Shown: positions 22,198 to 34,275, counted from the first letter of the stretch. The stretch is DNA of 64,000 bases from Branchinecta lynchi (GCA_023053575.1 JAKZAP010000019.1:1178001-1242000); one strand, 5' to 3'. Notes: generated from the sequence alone by a model not told the origin. Numbers and translations: made by a program.

Positions 22198-22241
22198 CTC
22201 CGATTTCTGGAGGAATTAAATGAACTGAATTGAACTGAATC
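22198..22241 (+). repeat. Retroposon 3' end, hairpin plus (GAACT)n
   Basis: CTCCGATTTCTGGAG hairpin, then AATTAAATGAACTGAATTG and further units. Confidence 0.5.
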
Positions 22242-22284
22242 AGCAGACTTTGTGGCTTTTCAGTAAACACTGAAAAAAACACAC

Positions 22285-22440
22285 ATGCATTAAATTCCTT
22301 CAGGTTGCTACTTCCAAATGACTAACCACTTCACGTAGCGCCTGGATGCAGTTTGACGACACCGATATTCTTAATGCATTCCATGATCATAATTTATAGT
22401 CATCAATGTATGTCTTAAACAGTATCCTGTTATAAGTTTC
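22285..22440 (+). repeat. Dispersed repeat, pair with 43185-43330
   Basis: Shares TTCCTTCAGGTTGC, a GGCTAAC/GACTAAC-CACTTTCA-type block and GGGTGCAGTTTGG/TGCAGTTTGACGAC. Diverged; class unknown. Confidence 0.5.
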
Positions 22441-23015
22441 AATAAATTATTTTGGATGTCTCCTTAAAATATAATTCTGCTCTTGCTCGTAGTTGATAGC
22501 TATGGAGCGAAGAATTGATCATACCAGAACTCGGGGCTGGTGTTAATGGTGGGCCAGAACAGAGAGTATTAGTGTCATGTATAAGTTAAAAGATTGTACT
22601 ATGACTAACATGTCCAAGTATTGTTACTAACTTTAAAGCGATTGTTAAAATTTAATGTTTTGCCGGAAACCGAGCTATCGACTCGGTAGGGAAACAAAGA
22701 CAGAATATCAATGTTGAAAGGTTCTATATCGACACTCCGAATTCCTGACAAAGACGAAGTAAACGCTGTGCCTTGTCAATTTCCGATTTCCACCAGACTC
22801 TGGCCAAGCAGGGAAGTATAGTCAACTGATCAAATATACATCTGCAATCCCCACTGCCGAAAGTAAAAGCCTCCAGTGAAAAATTCCGAGAGCTACCAAA
22901 TTTGGAATTCGCGCGATTTGGTAGAAATATCACTGACAAGAAAACAAAGTGGATTTACTGGTAAAACACCATATAGGCCTATATATATATAAATAGTATA
23001 ATATATATATAAATA
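22441..23015. other. No gene seen; AT microsatellite
   Basis: (TA)n runs at 22979-23011. No gene. Confidence 0.4.
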
Positions 23016-23160
23016 GCTTGCGGAGTAAGGTTGGCACATAAAGCTTTGTAAGCCCTGTATTACGGCCCTGATGATGGCACTATATTTTTGTAGTCTAAAT
23101 TCAAAGTTTAATTACTACCACATACCAACTTCCGGGAAAATATCCCACTCCGTTGGCGAG
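23016..23160 (-). repeat. Dispersed repeat, inverted pair with 30759-30907
   Basis: Reverse-complement match: CGGAGTGGGATATTT.CCC, ACTTTGAATTTAGAC, ATCATCAGG.CCGT, GCTTACAAAGC and CCTTACTCCGCAAGC. Confidence 0.75.
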
Positions 23161-24884
23161 TTATCTGGGCAGGCATTGACAGATATGTGAAATCGTAGGC
23201 AGACTGTAAAATGTTTCGCAAAACTTAACCTGCGCCGTCTTTCATGGTAGCCTACTCGCTATCTGCTTGAATGGCCCGTAATTTAGGTGAGGTGTTAGGC
23301 CTAAGGTTTCAGCCACCTTATAGGCTAGAAATGCCAGAAAAAGGTCGGATTACAAAAAAATCGCCTGCGGCGATGAGTTTAAATTTGTCTAGGGTACATA
23401 CGGTAAAAGCTGCTGCTTGGGTTGGGATCTGAGCCACGTTAAAAGCAAGAGTTTGTGTAGGAAGTAGTCGAATACTGCCGAATAAAGGCCCATTTAACAA
23501 ATTTTGCCTGTGGCTCTTTCGTAGTCCTACCTTATTTCTATTTAATTTTTATTAATATTAAATGTAATTTATGTGCAGTTTTAAGCTTGAGATTTGGGGT
23601 CTAAGCTACAATAAAAGGTAGAAGTCATAAAGGAGTAGTTGAATTTTGCTCGGATTGAAAATATTTCGCATGCGGCGCTCACATTAGTTTGTCTTTGTGT
23701 CGATATGTACCGAGGCTTGTCTTCTCTCCAGCGAAATTTGATATGAATGGCATTATCAAATTCCTAATAGCCTACTTATGTGTTTATTATTCTATTACTA
23801 CAATGGCATTTTCCGTAACGTGTTAGAACTTACAAGGTTAACGTTTCTTGAACCTGCCGGTGCTGTGTTTTTAGCCAGTTGTATGTTTTGAAGTCCTCAC
23901 CTCCCCATACCCAAGCCCTTCGAAACGCCTCTGGCTTTTGGGCCCTAAAATTGATATTTTTAATTTGACCTAGATTCCTCACACCGAGTTTGAGTAAAAA
24001 GTTTCAAACCTCTCAATGGCATAATCGTGCTAAGGGACTGACAGATGGATATTCTCTTTCGAAGTAAGAGGTACCCAGCTGATAATGTTTTGGGATCTCA
24101 AATTTCGACTTCTCGTTAGACTTGGGTTACATTATCACCGTTTCTGCCAGGGGAATTACGTCATCCTGACTGAGATAGGGATTCCCCCAGACAAACGGAG
24201 GGTAATCCCTGAACTGTGAGAGCGAAGTCTCCGTGGGAGGTTCCAAAGCATCCTGCAGCGATGCGATTTGGAAAGTGGAATCTAATAGTTGAAACTTATG
24301 TCCAACAATACATTCTAGAGTATAGATAAGCTGTCCTCCAAGCGATATCACAGCAAACGACCTCTATACAGACAGAAACGTACATCGCCAAGAACCTTAG
24401 CCGATTACAGCAAGGAAGCTCTGGAATCAAGGGACAGAACAGTTGAAACTGGTACAGCGCACATTCAAAGAAATATAATTGTTCCGGGACGTTTTAAGTC
24501 CCGATGGAAGTGCCCGCTGTTTAGTGACGATTTTAAAAGAGCGTCGCCATTATTTGAGCGCTAAGATCTGCTTGGCTTCCCGCACCGCTAAGTAGTGCCA
24601 CTTTTCTCTTCGAAACCTGTGACTAGTCTATTACAGTTGGCTTCAAAAACGTGTGACATGCTGGCACCGATAATGAACCATGTTTTTACCAATACTCTAT
24701 ATGAAGAAGTCCAACACACGCCAGTTATCCTCGGAAGAACGAGAATAACTTAGCACCTAAGGACTCAAACTCAACATCTCAATCCTGTGTTAACCAATCA
24801 CGACGATGTTTGGGAGCAGCTGTGATACCACTTCCGGCTGTTCCGCTAAGTACAGGGCAATTTCGCACCGGCAAGAAGAGTTAT
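23161..24884. other. No gene seen
   Basis: Two diverged TCGCCTGCGGCG / TTTCGCATGCGGCG stretches near 23361 and 23663, each followed by a TTTGTCT motif, resemble 63449-63950. The rest is unassigned. Confidence 0.4.
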
Positions 24885-25254
24885 CCTAGATTCACACAGA
24901 CGTTCACACAGAGGCGATATCGGCCATCGCCAAGATCGTCGCCAAAATCGGCAATTTCTGTTGCTGTCAGGCGGTTTTCAATGTTGGGAAAATTCAACTT
25001 TAATCGGACGACAGTACGATTTTATGCACGCAACAGTAACACGGACGACTCTTTGGATGATTCACTTTCAGAAAATTCAATTATTTTTTATTATTTTAAT
25101 TATTTAAGGGTTATTTTTAATTATTTTAATTATTCTTCGCGTAAATTCTGTTGCCGACGAACATTCACTGTGAAAATCCAGGCGATAAAAATCTTCTGTC
25201 GCTGCGATTGAAAATCTCGTCCATCGCCACGATTTGTTCTGCGTGAACCTAAGG
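24885..25254. mobile_element. TIR element with GCGAT motifs
   Basis: Ends CCTAGATTCACACAGA and TCTGCGTGAACCTAAGG are inverted (one insertion, two substitutions). GCGAT/ATCGCC motifs cluster inside both ends. A near-direct repeat of TTATTTTTTATTATTTTAAT lies at 25083-25137. TSD unclear. Confidence 0.55.
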
Positions 25255-25557
25255 TTAGTCATCAAGAGTATTACTAGCGAGAAATCTTGCTTTTCAGCTT
25301 CATAATTCGTAAAGCTTGTGCTTTTCGTCGAAGAAGTCGAAAAACTGTGACCTGTCACCAGAAGTCAGCAACCAATAGCAACACATAATTTCTGCTAAGG
25401 ACAGTGAGTAGGGTAATCTCAAAATTAAAAATGTATCGCTTAGATGAACAATCTACAACTGTAATGGTAGCCATGTAAATCCTAGAACATCGAGTTACAT
25501 GAAACAGATAAGTATTGTGCGTCTGGCGGCGGTTCCTGAAACTACGTAAGTGGGACA
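25255..25557. other. No gene seen
   Basis: Short unassigned stretch between two TIR elements. Confidence 0.4.
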
Positions 25558-26010
25558 TTTAAAGTTTAACTGAAAAGCAAACTTATTTTTGTATCATTTA
25601 GTTGAATACACTGAGTTATTTGGATTCTGCTAAGAGATTTTTTGATTTTCCACTATCTGCCCTCGTAGTGAGGTTCAGAGTATCTACGGCTGTCCCCACA
25701 GCGTAAATTCTACTATGACGCGGAATATTTGAATCGGCACACAGACGCGGCTTTTCAGTGGGCGGTGATAAGCTTGGCGAAGACTGCTTAGTTCCTGAAC
25801 AAAAAATGTTCATAAATCTTTTTCGTCAAGCCTGCAACACAGGTAGTACCACAAATCTGACAGGGAAATTCCACTATTTGAAAATTGGTTATTCGTGAAT
25901 AATGGAGCAACAAAGTAACACATTTTCATCGGGTCTTCAAGCCTCTCTAAGTGAATAAGTGAGGGGTAACAAGACTGTCCCTTCTCTGCCCTTTTCAGTT
26001 AAACTTTAAA
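25558..26010 (-). mobile_element. TTTAAAGTTTAA-TIR element, intact copy
   Basis: Perfect 20-bp inverted termini at 25558-25577 and 25991-26010. 453 bp. The right half aligns, reversed, with the left part of 19223-20050. No coding frame. Confidence 0.78.
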
Positions 26011-27110
26011 GAAAAATCAGTTCACGGCTGATAGAATTCCCGAACAGTTTACGGTCCCTCATACCTATCGCTGGCTCTTTTGAGGAGTCAGCAGGCGACC
26101 ACTCGGATATTTTACTGTCAAGAACGACACTTGGAAGCTCGGAAGAGCAGCGAAAGAGCACAGTATCTTGAAACTCATAAACGCACAGCAGAGGTTGGCT
26201 TGTGTGAACAGTTACTTTAATCTGAACAGTGCAGTTTTGGGCTAAACGGTAGATCGAAGATCCAAAATACCTATACAGGTGTTTTCAGATGCCCTTAATT
26301 ATCTGCTCCAACTAGCTGGTAGTTAGCTTTAGACACAGCAAGTGCATGACAATGGCAAAGTCCACTGTCAACAAACGTTCACATAAGCATACCTCTCCTG
26401 TACAACGCCGTCTTACTTCGATCAGGCTTTACCCTTGTCATCAGTAAGAGTGACAATAATCTTCGGAGACTAATTTTAATAACTCTGGTAATTTAGGAAG
26501 GGAGGAGCTCTCTCAGAGCTGGGGTCTAGCGGAAATTCCCTCGCATATGCTCATTGCTAGTCAGTGATGAATTAAAACGCCGGTGCTCGAAGCAACCATG
26601 TATGCCAAGTTCTCAACAAGCATGTCATGTAGATACACCCATTTCTGAAGTGCCCCAGTAACGTCCTATCTGGACATCAGAGCAAAATAACTCTACGGAG
26701 CAGTGTCAAGACCTATGCTTTCAATGCTTTGCTAAAGGACCATATTTCTTGCGCCGCCCACTACGCTTGCGACATTTAAAGCAAGACAAACTTGCGGGTT
26801 TAGAAATTTCTAGTAAAGCAAAGGGGCGGTCTGCACACGACATGGAAACAATGGAGGCTGTATCATTTTTTGCTATGTTCAGGATATGAAGTTATCGGAG
26901 GTAGCGCTGGTGAACGGCTGAATGAGTTTAAGTAGGGACGTTCTCTATAGCTAGGTTTGCTAGTGTCGCTGCTATTCGACTGTCATTGTCACTTTTTTAA
27001 AGTCTTGGCGATACTCTCTAGTGTTATGTTGCTCTGCTGGACACCGATAAACGCAGCTGAATTTGAATAGCCCAACAATAGTGATTTACTAAGAAGATTA
27101 ATTACTAATT
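26011..27110. other. No gene seen
   Basis: No convincing exon or repeat recognised. Confidence 0.4.
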
Positions 27111-27428
27111 AAAAAGATGAGATCAAGTTATTTTAAATATGCAAAGCACCTGCTCCACTTGTCGAAATTATGTCATAACTATACATTGACGGAGAAATTC
27201 AAGATGCAACTGTTACCCTTTTGGCTATTTCCTCATCGCTTTCAAAAATCATTGATATCAGGGCCCAACCAGCGCACGAGGTCGTCCACTACTTCCTGAC
27301 CGAAGATTGAAAATTAAGTGTCTTTTTCTGTGTGTTTATGTGTTTTGTTTATTTTCTTTATTTTCTTCATTTACTCCGCCTTTTCAAAATGGCTGGTCGT
27401 AAATAAATTACTTACTTACTTACTTACT
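27111..27428 (+). pseudogene. LINE 3' end: RT C-terminus, UTR, (TTAC)n tail
   Basis: The frame from 27117 (SYFKYAKHLLHLSK) matches, position by position, the frame at 56675 (CFFKYCKFLMYLPK). After a frameshift near 27240, QPAHEVVHYFLTED then stop matches HPALSAHEII..FF..PEPD. Both continue into a 3' UTR with CTCCGC, a short hairpin, and a tetramer tail: here TTAC repeats at 27400-27426. The two pieces are the last ~65 residues of one LINE family. The rest is absent through 5' truncation. Confidence 0.68.
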
Positions 27429-27740
27429 AATAATAGTGACACTCAGGAATAAAGTTACGTGAACATACAGTCCGAGCCGATCTCGCATGAGAAAATACGC
27501 ATCTGGAATTTGTATCATTACAGGGTCCGTACGTTACATTTCGCATACGAAAATACGCCAATGAATTCGCAACGTTAAAGTGAAACCTGCATGCGATGCG
27601 TCAAAAGTTAGAGGAGGAAATACGCATCCAACTGCGGAAATCGGACTGCTTACGCATGTACCTCAAAGTGCGAACACACGATCATGATTTCCCCACCGGA
27701 TTTCCATCACTACCATCACTGTCAGACTTCAAATGTATAA

Positions 27741-27960
27741 AACGGATATGTCAGCTACGATGCTTTGGCAAACCTTATTGCAGGTTTGTTTCCTTCCCCG
27801 AAGTTGACCCTGAAGACTGACAGTCTGACGAGGACCCTCGCCAAGAAGGACCGAACTATCGCTGCCAAAGCATTGTAGCTGACAGATCCGTTTTCTGCAT
27901 TATTTGAATGTATGTTTAAAAGTCAGCTTGGGCTCACGGAATATTTATCTACTGTCAGAA
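27741..27960 (+). repeat. Hammerhead-bearing repeat, nearly complete core
   Basis: Left arm AACGGATATGTCAGCTACGA at 27741 is inverted relative to TGCCAAAGCATTGTAGCTGA at 27863. Between them are TTTCCTTCCCCGAAGTTGA and a hammerhead core: CTGACGA at 27825-27831, stem II, then GAAC instead of GAAA, and GTA|GCTG at 27875-27881. The GAAC change should impair cleavage. The downstream GCATTATTTGAAT...AGCTTGGGCTCA block recurs at 60.9 kb. Confidence 0.7.
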
Positions 27961-28800
27961 TTATCCAGCGACGAGTCCTAATTAGCAACCCTACTGCCAG
28001 CAATTTGTACTCCTCCGTAAGACATGTCACCGAATAAACGACTATCACCTGCACTCGCCGCCAATCAACAGGGGACTATGCATCACTAATATGGTCGGAA
28101 ACGAACCGGGAAGAAAAATTAAAAAGCCGGTATTTTTTAACTATCTCACAAATCGAACGGAAAAAAAATTCCTTCGTGAGGTAAAGTGTAAAAACACGAG
28201 GTAACTGAAATATAGGTAGGCCTAGACACTTCACAAACAAACAAGAGCGACATATTCCAAAGCACAACACAATTCTCTATAGCACAACTCCAGATATTTG
28301 GAGTTTTCCAATATTTATTAGTCTCCGTAGAACAACAAACATCAGTTCACCTATCGAAAAAAGAACAGCAATCTTATTCTTATGTTTGGGAACAATAATA
28401 CAGTAAAAAATTGAAGAATATAAAGAGGACTCGTACCGATCATTTAAAACCCGTGCTGAATACACTGCTGCTACCAAGGACTCACTGGCTAGAAAACATT
28501 TCTAGCTGTAAACCGGAACTCTGGCTCCGTTTTATCTAAAGTCCCAAGAGCCTAGTGAAACTGAACGTGTTTAAACTTGATAAGCAAGAAAATTTAGCCG
28601 CTTTAAAAGCTTCTGAGATGCGCTTCCTTTAGATAAGTCTTTTTCATTACGCAAGGATTTCCCACTCCGAAATATTCCAGCTTCTTGAATATGAAGAGAA
28701 AACGCGGGGCTCTCAGAATTTTCGGAAATCAATCTTAGGAGTGTAAGACTTGAGAGGCAAAAGTCTCCAGCGACTGGAGGTACATATGCGTACAAAAGGG
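27961..28800. other. No gene seen
   Basis: No convincing frame. Confidence 0.4.
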
Positions 28801-28821
28801 AAGGCTAGACGAATACTCTTG

Positions 28822-29126
28822 GAGCGTGTTCCACCCTACTTACCGTAGTTACTACGCATGACGTCACAAATTCTTGTTTTTTGTCGTCAAGGCTGGAACG
28901 ATCTTTCTATTTTCCAGTGGGATATCAGGCCACGGGCGAATCCGACCAATCACGTTACAGAGACGCGTAGTTACTACGCTTACCATGCTCCCGAGCATGG
29001 TAAGCAAATAGTAACTATTAGTTACTATTCCGACAAGGTTGGAACGGTCAGCGTAGTAACTTTTCGTGAGGATGGAACGGAAATAGTAACTAAAAGTTAC
29101 TATTGGCACGAGGGTGGAACACGCTC
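28822..29126 (+). mobile_element. 3-bp-TSD TIR element, copy 1
   Basis: Ends GAGCGTGTTCCACCC and GGGTGGAACACGCTC, flanked by TTG on both sides. The related site at 57347 shows one TTG. 305 bp, non-coding. Seven copies in the window all carry 3-bp T-starting duplications. That size fits PIF/Harbinger elements, which is inference. Confidence 0.9.
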
Positions 29127-29137
29127 TTGATGACTAT

Positions 29138-29442
29138 GAGCGTGTTCCATCCTACTTACCGTAGTTACTACGCATGACGTCACGAATTCTGGCTTTTTGC
29201 CGTCAAGGCTGGAACGATTTTTATATTTTCCTGCAGGATCTCACGCCAGGGGCGAATCCGACCAATCACGTTCCAGAGATGCGTAGTTACTACGCTTACC
29301 ACGCTCCCGAGCATGGTAAGCAAATAGTAACTATTAGTTACTATTCCGACAAGGTTGGAACGGTCAGCGTAGTAACTTTTCGTGAGGATGGAACGGAAAT
29401 AGTAACTAATAGTAACTATTGTTACAAGGGTGGAACACGCTC
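29138..29442 (+). mobile_element. 3-bp-TSD TIR element, copy 2
   Basis: Same ends, flanked by TAT (29135-29137, 29443-29445). 305 bp. Only 11 bases separate it from copy 1, and the two are very similar throughout. Confidence 0.9.
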
Positions 29443-29641
29443 TATCTCTCCTTGCCGATACAAAATCTCCGGCCTCTCCGGGTAGCTAGCGGAAGAAAGG
29501 CAGAAGTGGTGTCACAGCTGCAACCAAAGATCACGGTGATTGATTGACACAGGATTTGAGTCGTTGAGTTTGAGTCGTACGGACACGCTTACTCCTTCTT
29601 CCTGAGGATCAGTGGCGTGTTTTGGACTTAGTCATGGAAAG

Positions 29642-30402
29642 CAGTGGTTCCCAACCGGTGGTACGCGTACCTCAAGGGGTACGCGAGACCCTTGCAAGGG
29701 GTACGCGAAGGAACCAAAATTGATTTAGTCTGTAACTTGAAAATCTCGCCTCGCTCATTTTTGATTGCAAAAGCCTAGTAGTACTCGCAGAGGCATCACC
29801 AGCCAAACTGTATCTCAGGGGGCAAGGTATTTTTAGTGACCGACTGTTTTTTTTTTTTTAAATAACTGCTTTTACGAAAAATCGCGCCGCTTCGCGCCGT
29901 CTGGCCGACCTTTTGGGGGGGATGGGTATTGTCAACCCGAGCGCGACTCCACTGATTTCAAGCCCTTGAGAAAGTCAGTGAAATAATGCTGATTCAAAAA
30001 CCGCTAGCCTACTGCCGGAAAAATCTGTTCCTGCGTCAGACAATAATGTTTCAAAAAGAATCGAAGACGTTTCAGTGATATTGTCATTCAGGTTGCGAAT
30101 TAAGCTAAAGAAAGTTTGCGATGCATCTTGATGAAAGCACGGAGAAGATCAAAACCAAAAAAAGAAACAGGCTGACTTTAAATAATATGCCATTAATGAC
30201 GTCGAGCCGAGATTTGACAAAACTTTTGCTACAAAGCAGCCTCTAGTGGCTGCCTCATTGATTTTGTGACTATCTTTACACATGGATGCCTTATCATTTA
30301 TGATAATAACCATCGTCTTTTTCACGTTCTGAAAAAGGGGTTACGCCATCTTTTCGAACCTTGATTAGGGGGACGCAGTACGAAAAGAGTTGGGAACCAC
30401 TG
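29642..30402. mobile_element. hAT element, CAGTGGTTCCCAACC ends
   Basis: The left end CAGTGGTTCCCAACC is answered by GTTGGGAACCACTG at the right, a widespread hAT terminus type. Interior includes GGTACGCG repeats near the left end. The unoccupied relative at 57980-58000 reads TTAGTCATATAGAGTATT. The right flank ATATAGAG is the intact TSD copy; the left copy has become ATGGAAAG (5 of 8). 761 bp, no transposase frame. Confidence 0.85.
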
Positions 30403-30420
30403 ATATAGAGTATTATGGAA

Positions 30421-30758
30421 GAGTAAAACAGCAGGAGGGAAGAACAGAAGGTAGGAACGTAGGTAATTTGTAAATAAACCGAATACACGTCATTTCACAG
30501 CTACAACGTAAAACTTAGACCGCCACTAACCTATATATTCACAACAAAACGAAATATCACATTCAAAGAAGAAAGGAAAAAAAAACAAAGAATAATCCAA
30601 TGGTAAATTTATGCTCCACATTGAGGCCGGTACAAGGCCTGGCTAGGAAAACAAACAGTTTGAACCGTTTGACACTCGAAGATTCGCCCAATAATGGAAT
30701 ACATGATCTGATACGATATCTATTCACATCGTGAATACCGTGCCCCGTGCCCCGATAG
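30421..30758. other. No gene seen
   Basis: Unassigned. Confidence 0.4.
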
Positions 30759-30907
30759 CTCGCAAACGGAGTGGGATATTTCCCCAGAAGCTGGTACGTG
30801 GTAATGCTTCCACTTTGAATTTAGACAACAAAAAAACTAGTGCAATCATCAGGCCCGTCATACAGTGCTTACAAAGCCTGTTTATGAGCAAACCTTACTC
30901 CGCAAGC
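30759..30907 (+). repeat. Dispersed repeat, inverted pair with 23016-23160
   Basis: See 23016-23160. About 149 bp aligned with few indels. Confidence 0.75.
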
Positions 30908-31030
30908 CATTACAAAAAATAAACCTGTTTCTTTTTAAGAAAAGAAGATTTTTGCGCGAAACCAGATAGGATAATGTTGAATCGTCGCGCCGCAGGCGAA
31001 ATTTTCGAAAATCAGCCTGTTTCAAGCGCC

Positions 31031-31690
31031 ACAGTGGGAAAATCACGATTTGGTTATGGCATTTATGTCACTCTGACAAGTTCAAAACATACGACTGTCA
31101 TTCTAACAAGTCAAAACACACGATATTTCGTCTATACTTATACAAAATCTCTATACAACCATACGACCAGAAATAGGTCATTTGCTGTCGAAATTCACCT
31201 AACTGCCTCATATGGCAAGCTCAAAATAGACTGTCTTTAATATACGACTAGAAAATCTTTTCGTAAAATACGACAAGAAACGGGTCATTCTTAGGGGAAA
31301 TTTGCGGTTGATGTCATTGTGGCAAGCTCCATACGACTGTGATTCTGACAAACTGATAACACAAAACTGTTAATCTGACAAGCTTAAATCTCTATGGAAC
31401 AGTACGACCAGAAATAGATCATTTGAAGGGGAAGTTCACGATTAGCTAGCAGCTTTATCTGCTTTTATCTGGCAAGGTCAAAACTTACGACTGTCTCTTA
31501 TTTACGACTAGAAAATCCCTTCTTAAAGTATGGAAAGAAACAGGTCTTTAAAATTCGCGGTTGATGTCATTCTGGCAAGCTCAAACATACGACTTTCGTT
31601 CTGGAAAACTCATAATACACAACTGTGAATCTGAAAACATACGAATAGAAATTTCTTCGTAGCCATACGACTAGAAAACGTGATTTGTGG
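31031..31690. repeat. Degenerate tandem repeat, period about 252 bp
   Basis: GGTT(A/G)TG.CATT.TG.C landmarks followed by CAAG.TC.AACATACGACT recur near 31053, 31305 and 31557. TACGACCAGAAATAGGTCATT and TACGACTAGAAAAT.TTT recur between them. About 2.6 units, diverged. Confidence 0.65.
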
Positions 31691-31699
31691 GTTTAATTC

Positions 31700-31777
31700 A
31701 CGTTTGGTAACTGGAGCAGAAGGGGGGGGGGGTGAGTCACCCCCCATGCCCCCCCCCCCCCATTCGAACCGCCCCTG
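31700..31777 (-). mobile_element. Remnant of G/C-run hAT
   Basis: Right end CATTCGAACCGCCCCTG with two long C runs and an inverted G run at 31721-31731. The left end is not recognisable. Confidence 0.45.
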
Positions 31778-31860
31778 CTTGTTCCACTTTCTTTCGTTCT
31801 TTTTTAAGTCCATCGGTGACATTTTATGTCAAGATGGGTAATAAATATATTCATTCATTC
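31778..31860 (+). mobile_element. Retroposon 3' end with (TTCA)n tail
   Basis: Hairpin CATCGGTGACA/TGTCAAGATG, then GGTAATAAATATATTCATTCATTC. Confidence 0.5.
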
Positions 31861-33175
31861 AGATACACATACTAAATGAAACTACCACACTATTACAGAT
31901 ACTCGCATTAGACTACATATCATAAAGACCACTCAAACACCCTTGTCTGTGTAGACTAGCCACTCTGAGGAACTCCGCCAGATTTCGCAAACTACTAAAA
32001 TATCTACTCCCCATAATATCGCCCCATGGAAACAAATGCCCCCAAACAAATATTCTCCTTTCCAAATGCCCAGTGATGAAACAGCGAAGCAAAAGTGGAG
32101 CACTAAGAAATGACGCGGCTTTCCAGATACGAAACTCATGTTGCTGCTTGAGCGGTTTCAAGATAAACGCAGAAATCATGTCGCTGGCACGGAAACAAGC
32201 GACCATGGACCCCCACCCCCATGAACAAAAAGCCAGAGAGAATTCCAGCGTGCAGTCATGTCTGAGACAGGGAAACTGAAATATCAAGAATGAATCTCTC
32301 TAGACTAGAATCTTTACTCGACGTCAGGCTCCAAAAAGGAAAGCAACCACGAGTTAAGAAAACCAAAGGGCCAGTAAAGCCTTTATAACTTGCTAGCTTG
32401 ATACAGAAGATCAAGAAAAGGAGCGGAAGAAGAAGAAGCAGAGGTCTTAATGATTGAACTATCGGTATTTGACTCTATTTTGTACTGTAGTCACTTTCCA
32501 CATACCAGTCCCTTGCCCCTTTCTCAATCTAAACCCACCAGAACCAATTTTCGACAATTGAAAGCTGAAAACTTACGGCATCCAGGAAAGTCTTCGACTG
32601 TCAAACTAAGCCCTCCAAGACTCGATTTTATAATTCGTCATATCGCCAGTGTCAACGAGCTATAACAGAAGCATGTCGGCTCTACCTCATCTTTCAGAGG
32701 GCTTCTCCTTTACCACATTTGAGGTTTCCTATTGTTTAATCCCGAGTTGTCTAAACTTCCCTGGCTACTATGACAAGGTTTAGATGATAGCAAAATGTAT
32801 GGAATGGTGTTGTGTCGGCCCCTCTGTCAAGCGTCGAACTATCTCTATGTATATAGGGAAGGAAATATAATCCTTCAGTATTTCTAGTTTTTAATGGCAC
32901 AAGTGATTATTCAGAGCTAAATATAAGAGACGTTAAGTTGCTCGCTTCAAGGAACAAATATACTATACCCCGCCATTGATATTGTGGGACTTCTCCATGG
33001 ATGTTTGACAGATCTATCAGTAAAACGGCTACATCAATCTGACGGGGTATTCCTTAAAAGATCCGGCGGTATCTAGGGGTGTTGTTGTTAGGTTTGTGTC
33101 CCTTAATTGACCAAGAGTATTCAGAGTATTCCAAATCATTCAAGTTTATTAACGAGAGGATGAACACAAAACATT
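31861..33175. other. No gene accepted
   Basis: A minus-strand open frame of 124 codons at 31913-32287 has no domain I recognise and no splice context. The rest is unassigned. Confidence 0.35.
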
Positions 33176-33438
33176 GGTTGCGTTCTGGAACTTAACGATT
33201 GTTAACAAATTGTTAACAGTTTTTATTTTTACGTTCCATATTTCGGATTTCGAAATTTTAGCTCCGCCCACCTACAATTTCCGTTCCAGAGCTTGTAACG
33301 ATAGTCGGTGAGCATCGTTACAAAACTGTTAACAATTGTAGATCTGGGTAAAGTTAACGATAGTTAAAGCTGCAGTTAGCTCCGCCCCGAAATAAAGTTA
33401 ACGATTGTGAATAATTGTTAAGTTTGCGGAATGCAGCC
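33176..33438. mobile_element. TIR element, GGTTGCGTTCTGG ends
   Basis: Left GGTTGCGTTCTGGAACTTAA pairs with right TTAAGTTTGCGGAATGCAGCC. GTTAACGATTGTTAAC-like motifs repeat inside both ends. 263 bp. TSD uncertain (ATT/TTA). Confidence 0.65.
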
Positions 33439-34205
33439 TTAATTGAGTCGCGAATACGGCATATTTACAAACGATCCCGGGGTCAGCGACCGGCATGTGG
33501 CCAGATCGCTTGCCCATCCGCGACTAACAAACCGGAATGAATTACACTGACTATGCCCAGACAATAATGAGTCACGACGGCGAGTGTGAGGGGTTAGTGC
33601 CTTCTGCAAATCGCAAGAAAGACAAAAGTTGTGCTTGGGAAACAGTTCTAAAATGCTCATTATCTTGCATAGCTCTTCCAATAGGTGTGCTTTTTACCTC
33701 AGCATTAATGGGTGATCCAGGGTCTCGGAAATCCGAGTCGACTGGACGGTTGGTGTTAGGGTAAAAGGAAATCGTGACTCAAGAATTGCTATTAGTTTTA
33801 CACTCGGATAGACAGTCTTTCCAGAAACCGCTTAAAACTGAAATCCACGAACGAACCTCAACGTTTATCCATCTATCCGAGCATTCCTGCATTTCCTATC
33901 GCAAAAAAAAGGTGACTTATGTGAATGTAGTATCGAAAAATAAGTTCTTCGGCCTCTCTATTACAACAGCTACTGACAAGTGATAGTTGGTCGCCACAGG
34001 GTTGGGACTGAATTTGCTGGTTTAAAGAAATAAATAAGAAATACTGTGACCCGCCAATGTGCTCGTGTGCTGTCTCCGTGGGTGTTTGGCAGAACTGTCA
34101 TCTACGGCCGATCCTGGCTATTTTTAAAGCTCCGCTGGCTTATCCGCCATGTCTTTCTGTGACTGCGGCTAAGAGTCGCTTTGCTTTCCGTTTCTTTTTT
34201 ATAGT
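33439..34205. other. No gene seen
   Basis: Open frames here show no recognised domain. Confidence 0.35.
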
Positions 34206-34275
34206 GCAAAACGGATACGTCAGCTTAATTTTATTAGAGCTATATTTCGGCCCTGCTTGGCAAGGGTCAAAGCCT
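34206..34275 (-). repeat. Decayed hammerhead repeat, minus strand
   Basis: Minus-strand reading: CTTTGACCCTTGCCAAGCAG, GGCCGAAATATAGCTC, then AGCTGACGTATCCGTTTTGC. The CTGANGA box is deleted while GAAA is kept, so it is inactive. Confidence 0.6.

Larger units (their letters stand above)
28801..30420 (+). repeat. Host repeat carrying three transposon insertions
   Basis: With the three inserted elements removed, the remaining pieces (GAATACTCTTG; ATGAC; CTCTCCTTGCCGAT; CAGCTGC...GTGATTG.TTGAC; GTGTTTTGGACTTAGTCAT; ATATAGAGTATT) align in order with 57341-58004 inside the TIR element 57168-58212. A middle block (about 57400-57850) is missing here. Confidence 0.75.

Noticed and set aside
22979..23012. 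TA-rich stretch as promoter or origin
   Set aside because: Simple microsatellite; no gene next to it.
28858..29130. Open frames of about 80-100 codons inside the 305-bp elements (also at 29174, 42499, 62122)
   Set aside because: They are read through a non-autonomous element with inverted ends and appear in every copy on both strands; no domain.
31913..32287. 124-codon minus-strand open frame
   Set aside because: No recognised motif, no splice context, and a competing frame overlaps it.
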